Made by a program: the position numbers and the translations under genes. Below are positions 50,273-62,667 of a stretch of DNA of 64,000 nt, piece after piece. The notes under the pieces were generated by a model that made no database searches, was not told the origin of the DNA, and worked only from the letters and a program-made list of their open reading frames with translations. The DNA is from Auanema rhodensis (lineage: Eukaryota > Nematoda > Chromadorea > Rhabditida > Rhabditidae), in contig OZ059900.1 in assembly GCA_964057225.1 (NCBI GenBank), positions 3,668,501-3,732,500 on the forward strand. Reading direction: 5' to 3'. Every line of letters begins with the position of its first letter. Position 1 is the stretch's first letter.

Positions 50273-51660
50273 TAAATTTCGATCATATTCGTTAAGATTC
50301 GAGAATCAAACACATAATACACGAAATAAGTCTATTTTTATGAGTTTGCACTGATATTTATTCATTTTGATCAAAAAAGGTCGAAAATAGAAAGAATTTT
50401 TGAATTTTCCGAGTTTTGAGTCCAATTGGGCTAAATCGCTCATATATATGATCAAAAACATAGTTTTATTGTCTATAACAACAAAAGTCATCAATTAAAC
50501 GCTAGTGATGTTTAAATACTGATTTTCGCTCAAATAGCATTACTACACTAAGTATGGTCGTTTTTATGCCTTTAACACCATATACTCACCGATTTTTGGT
50601 ACAAAATCTGTGATACTCGTAAATTTTGATCATATTCGGTGAGATTCGAGAATCAAACACACAATACACGAAATAAGTTCATTTTTACGAGTTTGCACTG
50701 ATATTTATTCATTTTGATCAAAAAAGGTCGAAAATAGAAAGAATTTTTGAAATTTCCGAGTTTTGAGTCTAATTTGGCTAAATCGCTCATATATAAGATC
50801 AAAAGCATAGTTTTATTGTCTATGACAACAAAAGTCATCAATTAAACGCTAGTGATGTTTAAATACTGAATTTCGCTCAAATAGCATTACTACACTAAGT
50901 ATGGTCGTTTTTATGCCTTTAACACCATATACTCACCGATTTTTGGTACAAAATCTGTAATACTCGTAAATTTTGATCATATTCGTTAAGATTTGAGAAT
51001 CAAACATACAATACACAAAATCAGTCTATTTTTATGAGCTTGCACTGATATATATTCATTTTGATCAAAAAAGCTCGAAAATAGAAAGAATTTTTGAAAT
51101 TTCCGAGTTTTGAGTCTAATTTGGCTAAATCGCTCATTTATATGATCAGAAGCAAAGTTTTATTGTCTATGACAACAAAAGTCATCAATTAAACGCTAGT
51201 GATGTTTAAATACTAATTTTCGCTCAAATAGCATTACTACACTAAGTATGGTCGTTTTTATGCCTTTAACACCATATACTCACCGATTTTTGCTACAAAA
51301 TCTGTAATACTTGTGAATTTTGATCATATTCGTTAAGATTCGAGAATCAAACACATAATACACGAAATAAGTCTATTTTTATGAGTTTACACTGATATTT
51401 ATTCATTTTGATCAAAAAAGGTCGAAAATAGAAAGAATTTTTGAAATTTCCGAGTTTTGAGTCCAATTTGGCTAAATCGCTCATATATATGATCAAAAGC
51501 ATAGTTTTATTGTCTATAACAACAAAAGTCATCAATTAAACGCTAGTGATGTTTAAATACTGATTTTCGCTCAAATAGCATTACTACACTAAGTATGGTC
51601 GTTTTTATGCCTTTAACACCATATACTCACCGATTTTTGGTACAAAATCTGTAATACTCG
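50273..51660 (-). repeat. Recurrent four-monomer cassette, copy 3
   Basis: Same order of variants as 22736-24124: CCAATTGGGC monomer, CATATATAAGATC monomer (near 50790), AAAAAAGCTCG monomer, and GAGTTTACACTG monomer. It is followed directly by the 694-bp dimer duplication. Confidence 0.72.
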
Positions 51661-53048
51661 TAAATTTCGATCATATTCGTTAAGATTTGAGAATCAAACA
51701 CACAATACACAAAATCAGTCTATTTTTATAAGCTTGCACTAATATATATTCATTTTGATCAAAAAAGGTCGAAAATAGAAAGAATTTTTGAAATTTCCGA
51801 GTTTTCAGTCTAATTTGGCTAAATCGCTCATATATATGATCAGAAGCATAGTTTTATGGTCTATGACAACAAAAGTCATCAATTAAACGCTAGTGATGTT
51901 TAAATACTGATTTTCGCTCAAATAGCATTACTACACTAAGTATGGTCGTTTTTATGCCTTTAACACCATATACTCACCGATTTTTGGTACAAAATCTGTG
52001 ATACTCGTAAATTTTGATCATATTCGGTGAGATTCGAGAATCAAACACACAATACACGAAATAAGTTTATTTTTACGAGTTTGCACTGATATTTATTCAT
52101 TTTGATCAAAAAAGGTCGAAAATAGAAAGAATTTTTGAAATTTCCGAGTTTTGAGTCCAATTGGGCTAAATCGCTCATATATATGATCAAAAGCATAGTT
52201 TTACTGTCTATGATAACAAAAGTCATCAATTAAACGCTAGTGATGTTTAAATACTAATTTTCGCTCAAATAGCATTACTACACTAAGTATGGTCGTTTTT
52301 ATGCCTTTAACACCATATACTCACCGATTTTTGGTACAAAATCTGTAATACTCGTAAATTTCGATCATATTCGTTAAGATTTGAGAATCAAACACACAAT
52401 ACACAAAATCAGTCTATTTTTATAAGCTTGCACTAATATATATTCATTTTGATCAAAAAAGGTCGAAAATAGAAAGAATTTTTGAAATTTCCGAGTTTTG
52501 AGTCTAATTTGGCTAAATCGCTCATATATATGATCAGAAGCATAGTTTTATGGTCTATGACAACAAAAGTCATCAATTAAACGCTAGTGATGTTTAAATA
52601 CTGATTTTCGCTCAAATAGCATTACTACACTAAGTATGGTCGTTTTTATGCCTTTAACACCATATACTCACCGATTTTTGGTACAAAATCTGTGATACTC
52701 GTAAATTTTGATCATATTCGGTGAGATTCGAGAATCAAACACACAATACACGAAATAAGTTTATTTTTACGAGTTTGCACTGATATTTATTCATTTTGAT
52801 CAAAAAAGGTCGAAAATAGAAAGAATTTTTGAAATTTCCGAGTTTTGAGTCCAATTGGGCTAAATCGCTCATATATATGATCAAAAGCATAGTTTTACTG
52901 TCTATGATAACAAAAGTCATCAATTAAACGCTAGTGATGTTTAAATACTAATTTTCGCTCAAATAGCATTACTACACTAAGTATGGTCGTTTTTATGCCT
53001 TTAACACCATATACTCACCGATTTTTGGTACAAAATCTGTAATACTTG
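51661..53048 (-). repeat. Tandem duplication of a 694-bp dimer
   Basis: 51661-52354 and 52355-53048 each hold one group B monomer with TTGCACTAATATATATTC (elsewhere CACTGATATAT) and one hybrid monomer that joins group A sequence (ACTGTCTATGATAAC) to group B sequence (AAAGTCATCAATTAAACG). The only difference I noticed is GTTTTCAGTC against GTTTTGAGTC, so the duplication looks recent. Confidence 0.85.
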
Positions 53049-53395
53049 TAAATTTCGATCATATTCGGTGAGATTCGAGAATCAAACACACAATACACGA
53101 AATAAGTTTATTTTTACGAGTTTGCACTGATATTTATTCATTTTGATCAAAAAAGGTCGAAAATAGAAAGAATTTTTGAAATTTCCGAGTTTTGAGTCTA
53201 ATTTGGCTAAATCGCTCATATATATGATCAAAAGCATAGTTTTATTGTCTATGACAACAAAAGTCATCAATTAAACGCTAGTGATGTTTAAATACTGAAT
53301 TTCGCTCAAATAGCATTACTACACTAAGTATGGTCGTTTTTATGCCTTTAACACCATATACTCACCGATTTTTGGTACAAAATCTGTAATACTCG

Positions 53396-54685
53396 TAAAT
53401 TTTGATCATATTCGTTAAGATTTGAGAATAAAACATACAATACACAAAATCAGTCTATTTTTATGAGCTTGCACTGATATATATTTATTTTGATCAAAAA
53501 AGGTCGAAAATAGAAAGAATTTTTGAAATTTCCGAGTTTTGAGTCTAATTTGGCTAAATCGCTCATTTATATGATCAGAAGCAAAGTTTTATTGTCTATG
53601 ACAACTGACAACATTACTACACTTAGTATGGTCGTTTTTATGCCTTTAACACCATATACTCACCGATTTTTGGTACAAAATCTGTGATACTCGTAAATTT
53701 TGATCATATTCGGTGAGATTCGAGAATCAAACACACAATACACGAAATAAGTTTTTTTTTACGAGTTTGCACTGATATTTATTCATTTTGATCAAAAAAG
53801 GTCGAAAATAGAAAGAATTTTTGAATTTTCCGAGTTTTGAGTCCAATTGGGCTAAATCGCTCATATATATGATCAAAAACATAGTTTTATTGTCTATAAC
53901 AACAAAAGTCATCAATTAAACGCTAGTGATGTTTAAATACTGATTTTCGCTCAAATAGCATTACTACACTAAGTATGGTCGTTTTTATGCCTTTAACACC
54001 ATATACTCACCGATTTTTGGTACAAAATCTGTGATACTCGTAAATTTTGATCATATTCGGTGAGATTCGAGAATCAAACACACAATACACGAAATAAGTT
54101 CATTTTTACGAGTTTGCACTGATATTTATTCATTTTGATCAAAAAAGGTCGAAAATAGAAAGAATTTTTGAAATTTCCGAGTTTTGAGTCTAATTTGGCT
54201 AAATCGCTCATTTATATGATCAGAAGCAAAGTTTTATTGTCTATGACAACTGACAACATTACTACACTTAGTATGGTCGTTTTTATGCCTTTAACACCAT
54301 ATACTCACCGATTTTTGGTACAAAATCTGTGATACTCGTAAATTTTGATCATATTCGGTGAGATTCGAGAATCAAACACACAATACACGAAATAAGTTTT
54401 TTTTTACGAGTTTGCACTGATATTTATTCATTTTGATCAAAAAAGGTCGAAAATAGAAAGAATTTTTGAATTTTCCGAGTTTTGAGTCCAATTGGGCTAA
54501 ATCGCTCATATATATGATCAAAAACATAGTTTTATTGTCTATAACAACAAAAGTCATCAATTAAACGCTAGTGATGTTTAAATACTGATTTTCGCTCAAA
54601 TAGCATTACTACACTAAGTATGGTCGTTTTTATGCCTTTAACACCATATACTCACCGATTTTTGGTACAAAATCTGTGATACTCG
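53396..54685 (-). repeat. Tandem 645-bp dimer with deleted monomers (copies 2 and 3 of the deletion)
   Basis: Pattern 298 + 347 + 298 + 347 bp, with deleted monomers at 53396-53693 and 54041-54338. Both have TGACAACTGACAAC and the variant ACACTTAGTATGG (elsewhere ACACTAAGTATGG). The two 347-bp partners both have a longer T run (AAGTTTTTTTTTACG). The right deleted monomer has TATTTATTCATTTTG where the left one has ATATATTTATTTTG, so it looks recombinant at that end. Confidence 0.87.
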
Positions 54686-57461
54686 TAAATTTTGATCATA
54701 TTCGGTGAGATTCGAGAATCAAACACACAATACACGAAATAAGTTCATTTTTACGAGTTTGCACTGATATTTATTCATTTTGATCAAAAAAGGTCGAAAA
54801 TAGAAAGAATTTTTGAAATTTCCGAGTTTTGAGTCTAATTTGGCTAAATCGCTCATATATATGATCAAAAGCATAGTTTTATTGTCTATGACAACAAAAG
54901 TCATTAATTAAACGCTAGTGATGTTTAAATACTGAATTTCGCTCAAATAGCATTACTACACTAAGTATGGTCGTTTTTATGCCTTTAACACCATATACTC
55001 ACCGATTTTTGGTACAAAATCTGTAATACTCGTAAATTTTGATCATATTCGTTAAGATTTGAGAATCAAACATACAATACACAAAATCAGTCTATTTTTT
55101 TGAGCTTGCACTGATATATATTCATTTTGATCAAAAAAGGTCGAAAATAGAAAGAATTTTTGAAATTTCCGAGTTTTGAGTCTAATTTGGCTAAATCGCT
55201 CATATATATGATCAGAAGCATAGTTTTATGGTCTATGACAACAAAAGTCATCAATTAAACGCTAGTGATGTTTAAATACTGAATTTCGCTCAAATAGCAT
55301 TACTACACTAAGTATGGTCGTTTTTATGCCTTTAACACCATATACTCACCGATTTTTGGTACAAAATCTGTAATACTCGTAAATTTTGATCATATTCGTT
55401 AAGATTTGAGAATCAAACACACAATACACAAAATCAGTCTATTTTTATGAGTTTGCATCGATATATAATCATTTTGATCAAAAAAAGTCGAAAATAGAAA
55501 GAATTTTTGAATTTTCCGAGTTTTGAGTCCAATTGGGCTAAATCGCTCATATATATGATCAAAAACATAGTTTTATTGTCTATAACAACAAAAGTCATCA
55601 ATTAAACGCTAGTGATGTTTAAATACTGATTTTCGCTCAAATAGCATTACTACACTAAGTATGGTCGTTTTTATGCCTTTAACACCATATACTCACCGAT
55701 TTTTGGTACAAAATCTGTGATACTCGTAAATTTTGATCATATTCGGTGAGATTCAAGAATCAAACACACAATACACAAAATCAGTCTATGTTTATGAGCT
55801 TGCACTGATATATATTCATTTTGATCAAAAAAGGTCGAAAATAGAAAGAATTTTTGAAATTTCCGAGTTTTGAGTCTAATTTGGCTAAATCGCTCATTTA
55901 TATGATCAGAAGCAAAGTTTTATTGTCTATGACAACAAAAGTCATCAATTAAACGCTAGTGATGTTTAAATACTAATTTTCGCTCAAATAGCATTACTAC
56001 ACTAAGTATGGTCGTTTTTATGCCTTTAACACCATATACTCACCGATTTTTGGTACAAAATCTGTAATACTTGTAAATTTCGATCATATTCGTTAAGATT
56101 CGAGAATCAAACACATAATACACGAAATAAGTCTATTTTTATGAGTTTGCACTGATATTTATTCATTTTGATCAAAAAAGGTCGAAAATAGAAAGAATTT
56201 TTGAATTTTCCGAGTTTTGAGTCCAATTGGGCTAAATCGCTCATATATATGATCAAAAACATAGTTTTATTGTCTATAACAACAAAAGTCATCAATTAAA
56301 CGCTAGTGATGTTTAAATACTGATTTTCGCTCAAATAGCATTACTACACTAAGTATGGTCGTTTTTATGCCTTTAACACCATATACTCACCGATTTTTGG
56401 TACAAAATCTGTGATACTCGTAAATTTTGATCATATTCGGTGAGATTCGAGAATCAAACACACAATACACGAAATAAGTTCATTTTTACGAGTTTGCACT
56501 GATATTTATTCATTTTGATCAAAAAAGGTCGAAAATAGAAAGAATTTTTGAAATTTCCGAGTTTTGAGTCTAATTTGGCTAAATCGCTCATATATAAGAT
56601 CAAAAGCATAGTTTTATTGTCTATGACAACAAAAGTCATCAATTAAACGCTAGTGATGTTTAAATACTGAATTTCGCTCAAATAGCATTACTACACTAAG
56701 TATGGTCGTTTTTATGCCTTTAACACCATATACTCACCGATTTTTGGTACAAAATCTGTAATACTCGTAAATTTTGATCATATTCGTTAAGATTTGAGAA
56801 TCAAACATACAATACACAAAATCAGTCTATTTTTATGAGCTTGCACTGATATATATTCATTTTGATCAAAAAAGCTCGAAAATAGAAAGAATTTTTGAAA
56901 TTTCCGAGTTTTGAGTCTAATTTGGCTAAATCGCTCATATATATGATCAAAAGCATAGTTTTATTGTCTATGACAACAAAAGTCATTAATTAAACGCTAG
57001 TGATGTTTAAATACTGAATTTCGCTCAAATAGCATTACTACACTAAGTATGGTCGTTTTTATGCCTTTAACACCATATACTCACCGATTTTTGGTACAAA
57101 ATCTGTGATACTCGTAAATTTTGATCATATTCGGTGAGATTCAAGAATCAAACACACAATACACAAAATCAGTCTATGTTTATGAGCTTGCACTGATATA
57201 TATTCATTTTGATCAAAAAAGGTCGAAAATAGAAAGAATTTTTGAAATTTCCGAGTTTTGAGTCTAATTTGGCTAAATCGCTCATTTATATGATCAGAAG
57301 CAAAGTTTTATTGTCTATGACAACAAAAGTCATCAATTAAACGCTAGTGATGTTTAAATACTAATTTTCGCTCAAATAGCATTACTACACTAAGTATGGT
57401 CGTTTTTATGCCTTTAACACCATATACTCACCGATTTTTGGTACAAAATCTGTAATACTTG

Positions 57462-58849
57462 TAAATTTCGATCATATTCGTTAAGATTCGAGAATCAAAC
57501 ACATAATACACGAAATAAGTCTATTTTTATGAGTTTGCACTGATATTTATTCATTTTGATCAAAAAAGGTCGAAAATAGAAAGAATTTTTGAATTTTCCG
57601 AGTTTTGAGTCCAATTGGGCTAAATCGCTCATATATATGATCAAAAACATAGTTTTATTGTCTATAACAACAAAAGTCATCAATTAAACGCTAGTGATGT
57701 TTAAATACTGATTTTCGCTCAAATAGCATTACTACACTAAGTATGGTCGTTTTTATGCCTTTAACACCATATACTCACCGATTTTTGGTACAAAATCTGT
57801 GATACTCGTAAATTTTGATCATATTCGGTGAGATTCGAGAATCAAACACACAATACACGAAATAAGTTCATTTTTACGAGTTTGCACTGATATTTATTCA
57901 TTTTGATCAAAAAAGGTCTAAAATAGAAAGAATTTTTGAAATTTCCGAGTTTTGAGTCTAATTTGGCTAAATCGCTCATATATAAGATCAAAAGCATAGT
58001 TTTATTGTCTATGACAACAAAAGTCATCAATTAAACGCTAGTGATGTTTAAATACTGAATTTCGCTCAAATACAATTACTACACTAAGTATGGTCGTTTT
58101 TATGCCTTTAACACCATATACTCACCGATTTTTGGTACAAAATCTGTAATACTCGTAAATTTTGATCATATTCGTTAAGATTTGAGAATCAAACATACAA
58201 TACACAAAATCAGTCTATTTTTATGAGCTTGCACTGATATATATTCATTTTGATCAAAAAAGCTCGAAAATAGAAAGAATTTTTGAAATTTCCGAGTTTT
58301 GAGTCTAATTTGGCTAAATCGCTCATTTATATGATCAGAAGCAAAGTTTTATTGTCTATGACAACAAAAGTCATCAATTAAACGCTAGTGATGTTTAAAT
58401 ACTAATTTTCGCTCAAATAGCATTACTACACTAAGTATGGTCGTTTTTATGCCTTTAACACCATATACTCACCGATTTTTGCTACAAAATCTGTAATACT
58501 TGTGAATTTTGATCATATTCGTTAAGATTCGAGAATCAAACACATAATACACGAAATAAGTCTATTTTTATGAGTTTACACTGATATTTATTCATTTTGA
58601 TCAAAAAAGGTCGAAAATAGAAAGAATTTTTGAAATTTCCGAGTTTTGAGTCCAATTTGGCTAAATCGCTCATATATATGATCAAAAGCATAGTTTTATT
58701 GTCTATAACAACAAAAGTCATCAATTAAACGCTAGTGATGTTTTAATACTGAATTTCGCTCAAATAGCATTACTACACTAAGTATGGTCGTTTTTATGCC
58801 TTTAACACCATATACTCACCGATTTTTGGTACAAAATCTGTAATACTCG
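57462..58849 (-). repeat. Recurrent four-monomer cassette, copy 4
   Basis: Same variant order as at 22736, 35183 and 50273. It carries AAATACAATTACTAC near 58069 where other monomers have AAATAGCATTACTAC; this is found again near 61887 in copy 5, 3,818 bp (eleven monomers) away. Confidence 0.75.
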
Positions 58850-61279
58850 TAAATTTTGATCATATTTGTTAAGATTTGAGAATCAAACATACAATACACA
58901 AAATCAGTCTATTTTTATGAGCTTGCACTGATATATATTCATTTTGATCAAAAAAGCTCGAAAATAGAAAGAATTTTTGAAATTTCCGAGTTTTGAGTCT
59001 AATTTGGCTAAATCGCTCATATATATGATCAGAAGCATAGTTTTATTGTCTATGACAACAAAAGTCATTAATTAAACACTAATGATGTTTAAATCACTAA
59101 ATTTCGCTCAAATAGCATTACTACACTAAGTATGGTCGTTTTTATGCCTTTAACACCATATACTCACCGATTTTTGGTACAAAATCTGTGATACTCGTAA
59201 ATTTTGATCATATTCGGTGAGATTCAAGAATCAAACACACAATACACAAAATCAGTCTATGTTTATGAGCTTGCACTGATATATATTCATTTTGATCAAA
59301 AAAGGTCGAAAATAGAAAGAATTTTTGAAATTTCCGAGTTTTGAGTCTAATTTGGCTAAATCGCTCATTTATATGATCAGAAGCAAAGTTCTATTGTCTA
59401 TGACAACAAAAGTCATCAATTAAACGCTAGTGATGTTTAAATACTAATTTTCGCTCAAATAGCATTACTACACTAAGTATGGTCGTTTTTATGCCTTTAA
59501 CACCATATACTCACCGATTTTTGGTACAAAATCTGTAATACTTGTAAATTTCGATCATATTCGTTAAGATTCGAGAATCAAACACATAATACACGAAATA
59601 AGTCTATTTTTATGAGTTTGCACTGATATTTATTCATTTTGATCAAAAAAGGTCGAAAATAGAAAGAATTTTTGAATTTTCCGAGTTTTGAGTCCAATTG
59701 GGCTAAATCGCTCATATATATGATCAAAAACATAGTTTTATTGTCTATAACAACAAAAGTCATCAATTAAACGCTAGTGATGTTTAAATACTGATTTTCG
59801 CTCAAATAGCATTACTACACTAAGTATGGTCGTTTTTATGCCTTTAACACCATATACTCACCGATTTTTGGTACAAAATCTGTGATACTCGTAAATTTTG
59901 ATCATATTCGGTGAGATTCGAGAATCAAACACACAATACACAAAATCAGTCTATGTTTATGAGCTTGCACTGATATATATTCATTTTGATCAAAAAAGGT
60001 CGAAAATAGAAAGAATTTTTGAAATTTCCGAGTTTTGAGTCTAATTTGGCTAAATCGCTCATTTATATGATCAGAAGCAAAGTTCTATTGTCTATGACAA
60101 CAAAAGTCATCAATTAAACGCTAGTGATGTTTAAATACTAATTTTCGCTCAAATAGCATTACTACACTAAGTATGGTCGTTTTTATGCCTTTAACACCAT
60201 ATACTCACCGATTTTTGGTACAAAATCTGTGATACTCGTAAATTTTGATCATATTCGGTGAGATTCGAGAATCAAACACACAATACACGAAATAAGTTCA
60301 TTTTTACGAGTTTGCACTGATATTTATTCATTTTGATCAAAAAAGGTCGAAAATAGAAAGAATTTTTGAAATTTCCGAGTTTTGAGTCTAATTTGGCTAA
60401 ATCGCTCATATATAAGATCAAAAGCATAGTTTTATTGTCTATGACAACAAAAGTCATCAATTAAACGCTAGTGATGTTTAAATACTGAATTTCGCTCAAA
60501 TAGCATTACTACACTAAGTATGGTCGTTTTTATGCCTTTAACACCATATACTCACCGATTTTTGGTACAAAATCTGTAATACTCGTAAATTTTGATCATA
60601 TTCGTTAAGATTTGAGAATCAAACATACAATACACAAAATCAGTCTATTTTTATGAGCTTGCACTGATATATATTCATTTTGATCAAAAAAGCTCGAAAA
60701 TAGAAAGAATTTTTGAAATTTCCGAGTTTTGAGTCTAATTTGGCTAATTCGCTCATATATATGATCAAAAGCATAGTTTTATTGTCTATGACAACAAAAG
60801 TCATTAATTAAACGCTAGTGATGTTTAAATACTGAATTTCGCTCAAATAGCATTACTACACTAAGTATGGTCGTTTTTATGCCTTTAACACCATATACTC
60901 ACCGATTTTTGGTACAAAATCTGTGATACTCGTAAATTTTGATCATATTCGGTGAGATTCAAGAATCAAACACACAATACACAAAATCAGTCTATGTTTA
61001 TGAGCTTGCACTGATATATATTCATTTTGATCAAAAAAGGTCGAAAATAGAAAGAATTTTTGAAATTTCCGAGTTTTGAGTCTAATTTGGCTAAATCGCT
61101 CATTTATATGATCAGAAGCAAAGTTTTATTGTCTATGACAACAAAAGTCATCAATTAAACGCTAGTGATGTTTAAATACTAATTTTCGCTCAAATAGCAT
61201 TACTACACTAAGTATGGTCGTTTTTATGCCTTTAACACCATATACTCACCGATTTTTGGTACAAAATCTGTAATACTTG

Positions 61280-62667
61280 TAAATTTCGATCATATTCGTT
61301 AAGATTCGAGAATCAAACACATAATACACGAAATAAGTCTATTTTTATGAGTTTGCACTGATATTTATTCATTTTGATCAAAAAAGGTCGAAAATAGAAA
61401 GAATTTTTGAATTTTCCGAGTTTTGAGTCCAATTGGGCTAAATCGCTCATATATATGATCAAAAACATAGTTTTATTGTCTATAACAACAAAAGTCATCA
61501 ATTAAACGCTAGTGATGTTTAAATACTGATTTTCGCTCAAATAGCATTACTACACTAAGTATGGTCGTTTTTATGCCTTTAACACCATATACTCACCGAT
61601 TTTTGGTACAAAATCTGTGATACTCGTAAATTTTGATCATATTCGGTGAGATTCGAGAATCAAACACACAATACACGAAATAAGTTCATTTTTACGAGTT
61701 TGCACTGATATTTATTCATTTTGATCAAAAAAGGTCGAAAATAGAAAGAATTTTTGAAATTTCCGAGTTTTGAGTCTAATTTGGCTAAATCGCTCATATA
61801 TAAGATCAAAAGCATAGTTTTATTGTCTATGACAACAAAAGTCATCAATTAAACGCTAGTGATGTTTAAATACTGAATTTCGCTCAAATACAATTACTAC
61901 ACTAAGTATGGTCGTTTTTATGCCTTTAACACCATATACTCACCGATTTTTGGTACAAAATCTGTAATACTTGTAAATTTCGATCATATTCGTTAAGATT
62001 CGAGAATCAAACACATAATACACGAAATAAGTCTATTTTTATGAGTTTGCACTGATATTTATTCATTTTGATCAAAAAAGCTCGAAAATAGAAAGAATTT
62101 TTGAAATTTCCGAGTTTTGAGTCTAATTTGGCTAAATCGCTCATTTATATGATCAGAAGCAAAGTTTTATTGTCTATGACAACAAAAGTCATCAATTAAA
62201 CGCTAGTGATGTTTAAATACTAATTTTCGCTCAAATAGCATTACTACACTAAGTATGGTCGTTTTTATGCCTTTAACACCATATACTCACCGATTTTTGC
62301 TACAAAATCTGTAATACTTGTGAATTTTGATCATATTCGTTAAGATTCGAGAATCAAACACATAATACACGAAATAAGTCTATTTTTATGAGTTTACACT
62401 GATATTTATTCATTTTGATCAAAAAAGGTCGAAAATAGAAAGAATTTTTGAAATTTCCGAGTTTTGAGTCCAATTTGGCTAAATCGCTCATATATATGAT
62501 CAAAAGCATAGTTTTATTGTCTATAACAACAAAAGTCATCAATTAAACGCTAGTGATGTTTTAATACTGAATTTCGCTCAAATAGCATTACTACACTAAG
62601 TATGGTCGTTTTTATGCCTTTAACACCATATACTCACCGATTTTTGGTACAAAATCTGTAATACTCG
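61280..62667 (-). repeat. Recurrent four-monomer cassette, copy 5 (mosaic)
   Basis: Copies 57462-58849 at an offset of 3,818 bp, including AAATACAATTACTAC. Its third monomer is mosaic: the first part reads CATAATACACGAAATAAG with a TATTTATTC segment, as in the first cassette monomer, then switches to AAAAAAGCTCG as expected for the third. Confidence 0.72.
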
